A stretch of 14,118 nt of DNA from AP-15 sp963747735. GTDB taxonomy: Bacteria > Pseudomonadota > Alphaproteobacteria > ATCC43930 > CGMCC-115725. The position numbers and the translations under genes were made by a program. Within the stretch, counting starts at the first letter, position 1. Each line of letters opens with the position of its first letter. This document shows, in pieces, positions 1 through 7,345 of the stretch. Below the pieces are notes generated by a model. The model was not told the origin of the DNA, searched no databases, and saw only the letters and a list, made by a program, of their open reading frames with translations. Location of the stretch: the NCBI GenBank assembly GCA_963747735.1, contig CAVVGE010000024.1:1-14118 (forward strand). The letters run 5' to 3'.

Positions 1-82
1 TGATCGTGTCGGATTGACGGCAGCGCAGCGCCGGGCTGCAAACCTGGCTCGTCTGGACGTCGTATCAGAAATCCGGGACTGT

Positions 83-118
83 CTTCTGAAATCAGTCGGC
101 CTTCTGAAATCACTCGGC
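83..118. repeat. 18-bp tandem repeat, two copies
   Basis: The two adjacent 18-bp units (83-100 and 101-118) are identical except for one base (G95 versus C113). The second unit contains the TGA stop (complement of 110-112) and the last sense codons of the minus-strand phosphatase gene. The first unit holds another in-frame TGA, so the duplication leaves the protein end unchanged. It is probably a slippage duplication. Bases 1-82 before it hold no gene that I can support. Confidence 0.7.
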
Positions 119-688
119 CGCCATCACCTCGCGGCCGCGGCCGCTATCGATCATCGCCTCGGCGAGCCACGGCTGGCGGTAGAGCGCTGCGCGGTAATGC
201 GCCCGGACCGCGGCAACCAGCTCGCCATGGCGGCCGAGCAACGCGTCGCCGAGCTCGATCAGGCGAAAATTGGGCCAAGCGCGCGGCCGTAGCCGCACCA
301 CCTCGCGGACAACCCAAGCGGCACCCCGGCTCGGATCGTGCTGGGCCAGGATCAAGATCGCGGCGGCGGTCGAGCGCGAGATGCCGGCATGGCAGTGGAT
401 GAGGAGATGAGCACCGGCGTCGTCGCCAGCGGGGACCAGGCCGCGGCCGAAGGCGAGCAATACTCCGACATCCCAGGATTGCGGCGCCTGCCGACCGGCA
501 CCCGGCTCGATCACGTCGTGAAAATGCAGCTTCAGCCGCCGGTGGAGGTCGAAGCGGCGCAGCGCCTCGGGCTCGGGCCAGCCGGGATCGAGGATCGAAA
601 GCACATGAGTTACGTCGCCCACGCAACCGGCGAGCTCATCGAGCCCGCAAATCGTGATCCGCAACGGCGGCGGCCCCGTATCGATCAC
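110..688 (-). CDS. Tyrosine/dual-specificity protein phosphatase family protein
   Basis: This encodes a small cytoplasmic phosphatase of about 192 residues. The P-loop HCHAGISRS matches the C-x5-R signature of Cys-based phosphatases, with nucleophile Cys99 and phosphate-binding Arg105. An Asp at about residue 58 (FHDVIE) sits where the general acid loop lies in dual-specificity phosphatases. The frame is open for 92 more codons upstream, but I chose the GTG at 686-688. It has a strong ribosome binding site (AGGAAGGAGG) a few bases upstream, and family-like sequence (RITICGLDEL) begins right after it. There is no signal peptide or membrane segment. The gene is monocistronic as seen, and it is convergent with nothing on its left because the window ends there. 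The substrate cannot be told from the sequence; alphaproteobacterial members are mostly uncharacterised. The family call is firm and the start fairly firm. Confidence 0.85.
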   Translation of the reverse strand: MIDTGPPPLRITICGLDELAGCVGDVTHVLSILDPGWPEPEALRRFDLHRRLKLHFHDVIEPGAGRQAPQSWDVGVLLAFGRGLVPAGDDAGAHLLIHCHAGISRSTAAAILILAQHDPSRGAAWVVREVVRLRPRAWPNFRLIELGDALLGRHGELVAAVRAHYRAALYRQPWLAEAMIDSGRGREVMAAE

Positions 689-702
689 CCGCTCCTCCTT
701 CC
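689..702 (-). promoter_or_regulatory. Shine-Dalgarno site deciding the GTG start
   Basis: On the minus strand the bases just before the GTG at 688 read AGGAAGGAGGAGCGG, a near-perfect anti-16S match at normal spacing. It selects the GTG over the upstream ATG/GTG codons in the same open frame, whose translation looks random. Confidence 0.7.
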
Positions 703-805
703 TGTCGGCACGGAACCTATCGCGGGCTTGTGGCAAAACTGTGTGCGCCCCCCGGCAAGCGGTCAAAAATGTTTGGCCTTTCGGGACGGCGAACCTATCG
801 GCGAC

Positions 806-1010
806 GTGCCGCAATTCCCCGGTCGGCAATGCCACGGGGCATATCGGATCGCCGACGTCGTCATCGACGGCTTCAGCATGGCGGCGAGCGGGCGCTCGGA
901 AGTGGCCGGGGTCATCGAGCGCAACGGCGGCCAGGCGCAATCGGTTCTGGCGGTCCTGCGGCAACAGATCGCCGCCGCCGGCCGCCGCCGAAAAAATCGA
1001 CGCGGTGTGA
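806..1010 (+). CDS. Short coding remnant, unknown function, probable frameshift near its end
   Basis: From about 806 the plus strand carries a frame whose codons almost all end in G or C. It reads like real protein: HGAYRIADVVIDG, then AGVIERNGGQAQSVLAVL. At about 971-990 a GCC-rich string breaks the frame. Removing one G there gives a natural ending (AAAEKIDAV, then TGA at 1008-1010). I do not recognise the family. The GTG at 806 is the first start codon in frame near the good sequence, but no convincing ribosome binding site precedes it, so the true 5' end may be further upstream or lost. It could be a small gene, the 3' remnant of a larger one, or a GC-skew artefact. It faces the same way as the short ORF at 1075. 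Confidence 0.35.
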
Positions 1011-1074
1011 GCCTGCTCGCAGCGTCGGCGCCGCCCGCATCCCAGATGCCAGGCAAAGCGACCGAGAGGATGAA

Positions 1075-1203
1075 ATGGAGGCCGATCCGACCAACCTTAC
1101 CTATACCGCCTGCGCGATCTTGATCGCCGTCTATGCCTGGGGCCGGTTCAACACGCCGAGCGCGCGCCGGGCCGAGGCGAGCCAGATTGCCGTGCCGGTC
1201 TAG
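1075..1203 (+). CDS. Small membrane protein or 5' remnant of a membrane protein gene
   Basis: This ORF encodes 42 residues starting MEADPTNLTYTACAIL. Residues 8-23 form a single hydrophobic segment (LTYTACAILIAVYAWG), followed by a basic, alanine-rich tail (RFNTPSARRAEASQ). An AGAGGA ribosome binding site lies six bases before the ATG, which is the main support that it is translated. The RFNTP motif just after the membrane helix resembles the start of some larger proteobacterial membrane proteins, as I remember them, so this may be the stub of a longer gene cut by a frameshift or deletion. It might also be a genuine one-helix peptide. It lies 64 bases after the unknown remnant ending at 1010 and points towards the convergent aldo/keto reductase gene. 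Confidence 0.4.
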   Translation: MEADPTNLTYTACAILIAVYAWGRFNTPSARRAEASQIAVPV

Positions 1204-1286
1204 AGTTCGCCCCTGGCACCTACCCCGATGGCCGCTCCGATGGCCGCCGACCAGCCGGTGGCGCCATAACGCCGCGCGCACCGATT

Positions 1287-2246
1287 TCAGCGGTATTCGT
1301 CGCCGCAATCGCCGATCAGCCGCAGCAGGTCGCGCGATTTGGCGAGCACCGCCTCGATCGCCGCAAGGTCGGGATCGTCGAGCGCAAAGCCAAAGACACG
1401 AGCGTTGTCGGCGAGGTGCTCGGCGACCCCGAGCCGCGCGCCGACAATGACGCCGGCAACCACCGGCCGGTCGAGCACATAGCGGGTGCCGACATTGGCG
1501 ATGCCGACCCCGTGCTTGTCGGCAATATCCTGCAAGACCGCGAGCAATTCCTGGAACAGCCTCCAGCCGCCCCAGGCGTCGATCATGCGCTTGTATTTCT
1601 GCAACGAAGCGGTACCGAGCTGGGTCCGCGACGGCTCGGGCCGCCCCAGGAATTTCTCGGACAAGAGGCCGCCGAGCACCGTGCCGTAGGCCAGCAGCAC
1701 GATGCCGTGCTCGGCGCAAAACCCCGCCATCCGCGCCTCGGGCCGGCGATCGATCAGCGAATACTGCACCTGGTTCGAGACGATCGGGATGCCGCGGCCG
1801 GCGATGGTCCGCAGGCGCTCGGTATCGAAATTGGTCAATGCCAGATGCCGGATCTTGCCCTCGCGTTGCAGATCGGCGAGAAGCTCGATCGCGTCGAGAT
1901 AGCCGGGATCAGCGTAATCCCACCAGTGGAATTGCAGCAGGTCGAGGCGGTCCACACCCATCCGCGACAACGACACCGCGATCGCCCCCTCGACGACCGG
2001 CCGGGTCATCCGTCCGGGATGCGGCACCCATTTGGTAAAGGCCTGGATCTCGCCAAGCCGCTCGCTGCCGCGACGGGCGGCAAAGCGGCGCCGAAATTCG
2101 CCGATGAAATCCTCGGCGGGGCCATAATGGTCGGCCAGGTCCCAGGTGGTGAACCCGGCGTCGTGATAGGCGAGCATCGCCTCGATCGCGCGCTCGGGGT
2201 CGATGGCGCCATGCGCGCCCGAGACCTGCCACATCCCGTTCAGCAC
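1287..2246 (-). CDS. Aldo/keto reductase
   Basis: This encodes an NAD(P)H-dependent aldo/keto reductase with a TIM-barrel fold, cytosolic, about 319 residues. The catalytic tetrad is visible, counting from the GTG at 2246: Asp36 and Tyr41 (WDLADHYG), Lys72 (FTKW) and His107 (LLQFHWWDY). The barrel continues with the GKIRHLALTNFD and SNQVQYSLIDRR strands. The C-terminal GVIVGARLGVAEHL forms the usual cofactor phosphate-binding part. The substrate is unknown. The start is doubtful: family-like residues (PFAGDLEICR) continue in frame upstream of the GTG, but no ATG, GTG or TTG occurs before an in-frame TGA at about 2311-2313. An ATG at 2319 lies in another frame and would connect if one base were removed. 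Either the GTG is used and the N-terminus is short, or a 5' indel is present. The REP-like hairpins begin 15 bases upstream of that ATG. Confidence 0.85.
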   Translation of the reverse strand: MLNGMWQVSGAHGAIDPERAIEAMLAYHDAGFTTWDLADHYGPAEDFIGEFRRRFAARRGSERLGEIQAFTKWVPHPGRMTRPVVEGAIAVSLSRMGVDRLDLLQFHWWDYADPGYLDAIELLADLQREGKIRHLALTNFDTERLRTIAGRGIPIVSNQVQYSLIDRRPEARMAGFCAEHGIVLLAYGTVLGGLLSEKFLGRPEPSRTQLGTASLQKYKRMIDAWGGWRLFQELLAVLQDIADKHGVGIANVGTRYVLDRPVVAGVIVGARLGVAEHLADNARVFGFALDDPDLAAIEAVLAKSRDLLRLIGDCGDEYR

Positions 2247-2333
2247 CCGGCAAATTTCGAGATCGCCGGCAAACGGAAGTCGGCTCGACGGGGAAAGCGA
2301 TTGATCCTCTCAAATGCATCGCTGGCGGCCAAA

Positions 2334-2362
2334 GTCGTGGATGGCCGGCACGAAGCCGGCCA
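2334..2362. repeat. REP-like palindrome, copy 1
   Basis: An 8-bp stem (TGGCCGGC at 2342-2349 and GCCGGCCA at 2355-2362) encloses a 5-base loop. The preceding bases GTCGTGGA repeat those before copy 2, so TCGTGGATGGCCGGC occurs twice in direct orientation, 64 bases apart. The outer part of the right arm has diverged. Such short GC-rich palindromes are common between genes in alphaproteobacteria. Confidence 0.6.
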
Positions 2363-2398
2363 CGAACGAGGGGACGGCTTGGATTCGGGCCAATTTTC

Positions 2399-2433
2399 TC
2401 GTGGATGGCCGGCCTTGTGCCGGCCATCCACGA
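2399..2433. repeat. REP-like palindrome, copy 2 (perfect 15-bp stem)
   Basis: The arms at 2399-2413 (TCGTGGATGGCCGGC) and 2419-2433 are exact reverse complements around the loop CTTGT. Together with copy 1 it fills most of the 249-base gap between the divergent aldo/keto reductase and MmgE/PrpD genes. In either transcript it would form a very stable hairpin. It lacks a T-run, so it is not a canonical terminator. Confidence 0.75.
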
Positions 2434-2495
2434 CTGACGATAGCCCTCCGCATGACGGCATGCGATGAAGAGGGTGGCTCAGAAGGATAACGCGA

Positions 2496-3851
2496 ATGGG
2501 CAGTCGAATTGATGAGCTGGCTCGGTTTGTCGCCGAGACGCAATTGGAGGAAATCCCCGAACCGGTCCAGGACCATGCAAAGCTGGTGCTGCTGGATACG
2601 CTCGGTGTGATCCTGGCGGGATCGGACCGTCCCGAGGTGCGCGGGCTGCGCCAGCGGCTCGCGCCGACCGCCGGCAACGGGGCCACGGTCTATGCGCGCG
2701 GCTGGCCGGCGCATGATCCCCGCACCGCGGCGCTCTTGAACGGCATCGCCGGCCGGGCGATCGAATTGTGCGAGGGGCTCCGCCTCGCTTCGGGCCAGGT
2801 CGCGATGCAGGTGCTGCCCGGCGTGCTGGCGGTCGGCGAGCACAGCGGCAGCACCGGGCGCGAGATGCTGGCGGCGTTCATCCTCGGCTACGAGGCGGCG
2901 GCGCGCCTCGCGCTGGGGTTCACACCGCGCCCGCTGGCGCACCAGAACGGCCAGGCTCTGCTGTTGGCGGCGGCGGCCGCGGGGGCGCGCCTCAGAGGTC
3001 TCGACGCCGCCGGGGTGAGCCGGGCGATGCGCATCGCCGCGATCCTGATGCTGACGCCGAGCTATACCAACGCCGTCGCCGGCGCCACGGCGCTCAACGT
3101 CGCCGGCGGCATGAGCGGCTTTGCCGCGGGATTGGCGCCCGAGCTGGCGCAGGCCGGGTTCGAGGCGCGCGACGATGCGATCGAAGAGTCGCTGGGCCAG
3201 CTCGTCGGCGACGGCTTTACACCCGACCATCTGCTCGACGCGCTCGGCACGCGCTGGGAGATCACCCGCAACTATTTCCGGCTCTATGCCTGCTGCAACC
3301 CGATCCATCCGGCGCTCGACTGCCTTGCGGCGGCGCTTGCCGAGCTGCGGCCGCGGCCGGAAGAGATCGCGCGCATCGAGTTTGCCACCTATCGTTTCGC
3401 CTCGGTCATGCGCAACCCGGACCCGCCCAACTATTTCGCTTCGAAATATTCGCTGCCGCATGCCGCCGCGGTCATGGCGGTGCGCGGCGGGGCGGGCTTT
3501 GCCGAAATCGACGACACCGCCCTGGCCGACCCGGCAGTCGCAGCCTTGCGCCGGCGTGTGGAGATCAGCGAAGACCCGGCGATGTCGGCGCTCGCCCCGC
3601 GGCTGCGGCCGGCGCGGGCAACCGTGACCCTCGCCGACGGCCGGCGCAGCACGCATGCTTGCGACAGCCATCGCGGCGATTTCGAGCGGCCCTTTGCACC
3701 GGCCGAGCTGCGCGGGAAATTCCGTCAGCTCGCGGGCACCGTCCTGACATCGGAGGGAGCGCGTGATGTCGAGCAGGCGATCGATCGCTGCCAGGACTGG
3801 CGCAATGTCGGCGAGCTGACCGCGTTGCTGCGCCGCAGCGGGCAATCATAG
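2496..3851 (+). CDS. MmgE/PrpD family protein
   Basis: This encodes a complete 451-residue protein of the MmgE/PrpD family, which includes 2-methylcitrate dehydratase and cis-aconitate decarboxylase. The all-helical N-terminal domain opens with the family pattern (LVLLDTLGVILAGS) and continues with AALLNGIAGRAIELCEG, the position where family members carry the substrate-pocket segment. The middle has FILGYEAAARL and NVAGGMSGFAAGLAPELA. The C-terminal lid domain begins about residue 260 (YFRLYACCNPIHPALD). The exact substrate cannot be assigned: no methylcitrate-cycle genes (prpB, prpC) are nearby, and MmgE/PrpD proteins outside such operons often act on other carboxylates. The ATG is preceded by an AGAAGGA site at normal spacing. 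Base composition is strongly GC-rich (48 of 60 bases in 2881-2940). No frameshift is seen. Confidence 0.9.
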   Translation: MGSRIDELARFVAETQLEEIPEPVQDHAKLVLLDTLGVILAGSDRPEVRGLRQRLAPTAGNGATVYARGWPAHDPRTAALLNGIAGRAIELCEGLRLASGQVAMQVLPGVLAVGEHSGSTGREMLAAFILGYEAAARLALGFTPRPLAHQNGQALLLAAAAAGARLRGLDAAGVSRAMRIAAILMLTPSYTNAVAGATALNVAGGMSGFAAGLAPELAQAGFEARDDAIEESLGQLVGDGFTPDHLLDALGTRWEITRNYFRLYACCNPIHPALDCLAAALAELRPRPEEIARIEFATYRFASVMRNPDPPNYFASKYSLPHAAAVMAVRGGAGFAEIDDTALADPAVAALRRRVEISEDPAMSALAPRLRPARATVTLADGRRSTHACDSHRGDFERPFAPAELRGKFRQLAGTVLTSEGARDVEQAIDRCQDWRNVGELTALLRRSGQS

Positions 3852-3873
3852 CGAGACGCGTTTCGCCGGTGCG

Positions 3874-3892
3874 CGCACCGCGCTGCGGTGCG
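3874..3892. terminator. Short GC hairpin after the MmgE/PrpD gene
   Basis: CGCACCGC at 3874-3881 and GCGGTGCG at 3885-3892 form a perfect 8-bp stem with a 3-base loop, 22 bases after the TAG of the upstream gene. It could end transcription or protect the 3' end. There is no T-run, so the call as a terminator is tentative. Confidence 0.4.
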
Positions 3893-3916
3893 GCGAGGTC
3901 ATGACTTTTCCCGGCA

Positions 3917-3948
3917 GGTGCTATGGTGCCGGCGATCATAGAAGCACC
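3917..3948. promoter_or_regulatory. Imperfect inverted repeat upstream of the SDR gene
   Basis: GGTGCTATG (3917-3925) faces CATAGAAGCACC (3937-3948) as an imperfect dyad with a central gap of about 11 bases, ending 20 bases before the SDR start codon. It could be a regulator binding site or a 5' leader hairpin. This rests on symmetry alone. Confidence 0.25.
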
Positions 3949-3968
3949 GTCATGCGAGGACACCGACC

Positions 3969-4669
3969 ATGCCAAAACCGAATTACGAACGCGCGCTGAT
4001 CGTCGGCGCCGGGCGAGGGCTCAGCGCCTCGCTCGCACGCCTCTTCGCCGGAGAGGGGATGCAGGTGGCGCTGGCCGCGCGCGACACCGAAAAGCTCGGC
4101 CCCCTTTGCGCCGAGACCGGGCCAAAGCTTATGCCTGCGATGCGGTCGATCCGGCGCAGGTGGCAACGCTGTTCGACGCGGTCGAGGCGGCGTCGGGCGC
4201 CCCCGATGTCGTCGTCTACAATGCCAGCGCGCGTGCCCGCGGACCGGTCGCCGAGCTCGACCCGGCCGAGGTCGAGCGTGCGATCATGGTCAGCGCCTAT
4301 GGCGGGTTTCTGGTCGCGCGCGAGGCGGTCAAGCGGATGCTGCCGCAAAAGCACGGTGCGGTCTTGTTCACCGGCGCTTCGGCGAGCGTCAAAGGCTACC
4401 CGCTCTCGGCCCCGTTCGCGATGGGCAAGTTCGCCTTGCGCGGGCTGGCGCAGAGCATGGCGCGCGAGCTCGCCCCGCAGGGCATTCATGTCGCCCATTT
4501 CGTGATCGACGGCGCGATCCGCAATCCGGGCCGGGTCGAGCCGGCGGACAAGCCCGACAGCATGCTCGACCCCGACGCGATCGCCGCGAGCTATCTGAGT
4601 GTGCTGCACCAGCCGCGCTCGGCTTGGGCCTGGGAGGTGGAATTGCGGCCCTGGGTCGAGCGCTTCTGA
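3969..4669 (+). CDS. Short-chain dehydrogenase/reductase-like protein, frameshifted, catalytic Tyr replaced
   Basis: This encodes an SDR-superfamily Rossmann protein of about 233 residues once corrected. It starts at the ATG after GAGGACACCGACC and reads MPKPNYERALIVGAGRGLSA, with the nucleotide-binding glycines at 13, 15 and 17. Near 4120/4121 the frame breaks: ACCGG|GCCAAAGC needs one extra base to give the expected ETGAKAYACDA. The second frame then runs to TGA at 4667-4669. Ser138 of the catalytic site is present (TGASAS), but the Y-x3-K motif reads F-A-M-G-K, with Phe150 in place of Tyr and Lys154 kept. Family members with the same FALRGLAQSMARELAP helix and HVAHFVIDG strand exist and are annotated only as SDR proteins. 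The reaction is unknown and may not be classical dehydrogenation. The gene ends 7 bases from the convergent glycosyltransferase stop. Confidence 0.8.
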
Positions 4670-4676
4670 GCAAGCA

Positions 4677-5645
4677 TTACGCGCGCGGCGGCTTGCGCTG
4701 CGGCGATGGCGGGGCGGCAAGCGGCATAAGACCGTGTCGACCGAAAGATCGGCGAGATCGGGCTCGACCAGCACCGTGACCGCGGCGCCGCGCGGGGCGC
4801 ACAGGCCGGGCTCGGAGGCGCGCGAGAACAGCACCACGACCGGCCGGCCGCCGGCGGCGGCGACATGGGTGGCGCCGGTATCGTTGCCGATCGTGAGCGC
4901 GGCCATCCGTGCCAATGCGGCGAGCGCCGCAAGATCGGTGCGGCCGACGAGGTCGAGGCAATCGGGGCAGATGTCGCGGATCGCGCGGGCGATCGTCTCT
5001 TCGCCGGCAACCCCAGCCACGACGGTCAACAGCCCAGCCCGGTGCAGTCGGCTCGCCAGCTCGCCGTAATCGGCCGCGGGCCAACGCTTTTCGGGCCGGT
5101 GCGGCGCCGATCCTGGGATCAGCATCGCGAAGTGCCTGCCGGCAACGACTTCCGGCAAGGTCCCGATCGCGGGCAGCCGCGGCGCTGTCGCCGAGGGATA
5201 GATCCCGGCCATCAGCAATTGCTCGGCCTGCCGGTCCATCGTGTGCTGCCGGTTGCGCTCGAGGTTGGCGTGGGGATGGGAGCAGCCGGCAACGATCCCC
5301 GACCATTCCGGCATCGGCCCCGGCCAAAACAGCCGGGCATAGAGCGCGGTGCGGTCGGAGGTCTGGAAATCATAGACCCGATCGAAGCGGCGCTGCCGCA
5401 ACATGCGGCGCAGCGCGAGCAAGCCCTGGAAGATCGAGCCCGCGCGGCCGCGGGTCGATCAAAATGTCGTCGAACAGCCCCGTCTGCGCCGCGAAATCGG
5501 CATAGGGCGCTGTCGTAAGCAGGCTGATCCGGTCGCCCCGATGATATCGCCGGATGTCGGGCACCGGCCCCAGCGCCTGGATAAAATCGCCGAGCGCGCC
5601 GAGCTTGATGACCAAAATCTCGCGCGGCAAAGATCGTGCCGGCAC
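4677..5645 (-). CDS. Glycosyltransferase family 9 (heptosyltransferase-like), frameshifted
   Basis: This encodes a GT9-family enzyme, the family of ADP-heptose:LPS heptosyltransferases, acting at the cytoplasmic face in cell-surface polysaccharide assembly. The N-terminal domain begins EILVIKLGALGDFIQALGP, the canonical opening. The acceptor domain continues (FDRVYDFQTSDRTALYARLF, then EWSGI). The donor domain has LIPGSAPHRPEKRWP and the sugar-nucleotide site GNDTGATHVAAAGG. Three frames are used. One base appears extra near 5436-5446 in a CGCGGCCGCGCGGG string, and one appears missing near 4728, after which the protein ends MPLAAPPSPQRKPPRA at TAA (4677-4679). Candidate starts are GTG at 5645 and TTG at 5630, neither with a good ribosome binding site. 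No stop codon separates it from the ORF upstream, so it may be the C-terminal part of a fusion. No other LPS genes are in the window. Confidence 0.85.
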
Positions 5646-6066
5646 CGCTTTCCGGCGCGGATGGCGGGCTGGCCAGGGCAGCGAGATCGACTTTGCTCGC
5701 CAATTCCTCGCAAGCCCGAAAAAACGCTGCATGCGCCGCCGGGTCGCGATTGCCGACAGATGCCAGGAGCGCATCGATCAGGGCGCGCGCAGCACCGGAA
5801 GCGGTTTCGAGCATTCCGCGCGCGATACGGCGCCGCGCGGCGGACAAGACCATCCGGTTGCCGTGGCGCCACAGGATGACGGGCTGGCCGGAGAGATGGG
5901 CGGCCGGCACCTCGATGTCGCCGTCGAACCGCTGCAGCAGATGGTAGATATCGCGGGCGATGATGTAGCGGCGGTCGCGCCCACCGCGCCGCGCCTCGTT
6001 CCAGGCGAAAAAGGCGTGCAGCGGCGTGTCGGCAGGAAAGGCGGCGGCGCTCAGGCCAGGTGGCAT
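5631..6066 (-). CDS. Uncharacterised ORF running into the glycosyltransferase
   Basis: The frame encodes roughly 140 residues that look like real protein. It opens MPPGLSAAAFPADTPLHAFF and continues RRYIIARDIYHLLQRFDGDI, ILWRHGNRMVLSAARRRIA and ACEELASKVDLAAL. I do not recognise the family. It appears mainly helical and soluble, with no membrane segment. I chose the ATG at 6066 because the region upstream (to a GTG at 6153) reads poorly. The frame has no stop before the glycosyltransferase begins; it stays open as a shadow to 5212, and neither other frame has a stop near 5640. Either one extra base near 5635 hides a fusion with the glycosyltransferase, or an indel hides this gene's own stop. 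It starts 113 bases from the divergent LLM gene, so the two may share a promoter region. Confidence 0.55.
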
Positions 6067-6179
6067 CGCAGGCTCGGTTGCCAGCAGGGCAAGCCCGGAA
6101 TTTATGGTAGCGTGGCCGTTATGGCGAGGGCAGGCGAGAGGCTCAGCCGACACCCCGGCATGCGACCGGGCAAAACCTG

Positions 6180-7227
6180 ATGCGCGTCTTCACCTCTCTC
6201 CCGACCAAAGATTGGCGCGACGCGGCATCATTTGCGGCGGCGGCCGAAGCCGCCGGGTTCGACGGCCTGACGACAGCCGAGCTCGGCCACGATCCGTTCA
6301 CGCCGCTCGCTTTGGCAGCGCTCGCTACCGGGCGGGTCGAGCTGACGACATCGGTCGCGGTCGCCTTTCCGCGCAGTCCGACGGTCATGGCGAGCCAGGC
6401 CTGGGATCTGCACGCCAATTCGCACGGCCGGTTTGTTCTCGGTCTCGGCAGCCAGGTCAAAGGCCACAACGAGCGCCGGTTCGGCATCGCGTGGAGCCCG
6501 CCGGCACCGCGGCTGCGCGACTATGTCGGGGCGTTGCGCGCGGTTTGGCGCTGCTGGGAAACGGGCGGGCCGCTCGGCTTCGAGAGCGAGCACTACCGGC
6601 TCACTTTGATGACCCCCGACTTCTCGCCGGAGCCGACCGGGTTGCCGCCGCCGCCCGTCGCCATCGCCGCGGTCGGTGAGGCGATGCTGCGGCTTGCCGG
6701 CGAGGTCGGTGACGGGGTGCGGCTGCATCCGCTGTGCTCGCGCCGCTATCTCGCAGAAATTTGCCTGCCGAAGATCGAGGAGGGCAGGCGGCGCGGCGGC
6801 GTCGCACGCGGGCATTTCGACATTCATGGCGGCGGCTTTGTCGCGACCGGCCCGGACGAGGCGGCGGTCCGCGCGGAGATGGACCGGGTGCGCCGGCGCG
6901 TCGCGTTTTACGGCTCGACCCGCACCTACCGGCCGATCCTCGCCTTGCACGGGCTCGACGATCTCGGGGCGGCGCTCCACCGCTTGTCGATCGAGGGGCG
7001 CTGGGGCGAAATGCCCTCGCTGGTCTCGGACGATGTCGTTCGCCTGTTCGCCGTCTGCGCGACCTATGGCGAAATCGCCGGCGCGGTCGCGGCGCGCTTT
7101 GGCGGCCTCGCCGACTCGATCGAGCTCGAATTTCCCGGCATCGGCGCCCACGGGCTTGCAGCGCGAGCTGGTCGCCGACCTCCACCGCATCCCGCACGCC
7201 TTCACCGGCTTTGCCGCCCACCGCTGA
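6180..7227 (+). CDS. LLM class (luciferase-like) flavin/F420-type oxidoreductase, TIGR03617-like, frameshifted at the 3' end
   Basis: This encodes a bacterial-luciferase-fold oxidoreductase of about 348 residues. The sequence follows the TIGR03617 pattern: AAEAAGFDGLTTAELGHDPF, then TSVAVAFPRSP, GRFVLGLGSQVKGHNERRFG, and YRLTLMTPDF. A later block, VAFYGSTRTYRPIL, is followed by GEMPSLVSDDVV. The family is annotated as F420-dependent in mycobacteria; in proteobacteria FMN is equally possible, and no cofactor biosynthesis gene is present here. The ATG at 6180 overlaps no gene and has only a weak ribosome binding site. Between about 7134 and 7160 the frame shifts by one base. The corrected end is GLQRELVADLHRIPHAF and so on, to TGA at 7225-7227. 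Without correction the reading runs on as unlikely sequence beyond 7227. Confidence 0.85.
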
Positions 7228-7296
7228 GCGCGCATTACCGCGGACAGGCAGCTCCGGGCTGCGGGCGACGCCGCACACGAAATTTTTCCGGTTAAC

Positions 7297-7302
7297 TTGA
7301 CA
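7297..7302 (+). promoter_or_regulatory. Candidate -35 box upstream of the dehydrogenase module
   Basis: TTGACA, a perfect sigma-70 -35 hexamer, lies 44 bases before the first gene of the module in an unusually AT-rich spot (AAATTTTTCCGGTTAAC). At the right distance there is no good -10 hexamer, so the promoter is only suggested. Confidence 0.3.
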
Positions 7303-7345
7303 ATGCCCGATCACATTGTGCACCCCGAAGTGGGGAACTGAGGAG

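Noticed and set aside
689..964. 92-codon N-terminal extension of the phosphatase frame
   Set aside because: The ribosome binding site and the start of family-like sequence both point to the GTG at 688. The extension lies opposite the better plus-strand coding frame.
338..1123. 261-codon plus-strand open frame as one gene
   Set aside because: Its first half is the antisense of the phosphatase and does not read like protein. Only the stretch after about 806 is kept as a possible coding piece.
2310..3845. 511-codon minus-strand open frame opposite MmgE/PrpD
   Set aside because: It is a GC-driven shadow with arginine- and alanine-rich translation and no motifs, fully antisense to a clear family member.
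7297..7325. Complete sigma-70 promoter from the perfect TTGACA
   Set aside because: No hexamer resembling TATAAT occurs 16-18 bases downstream, so only the -35 candidate is listed, at low confidence.
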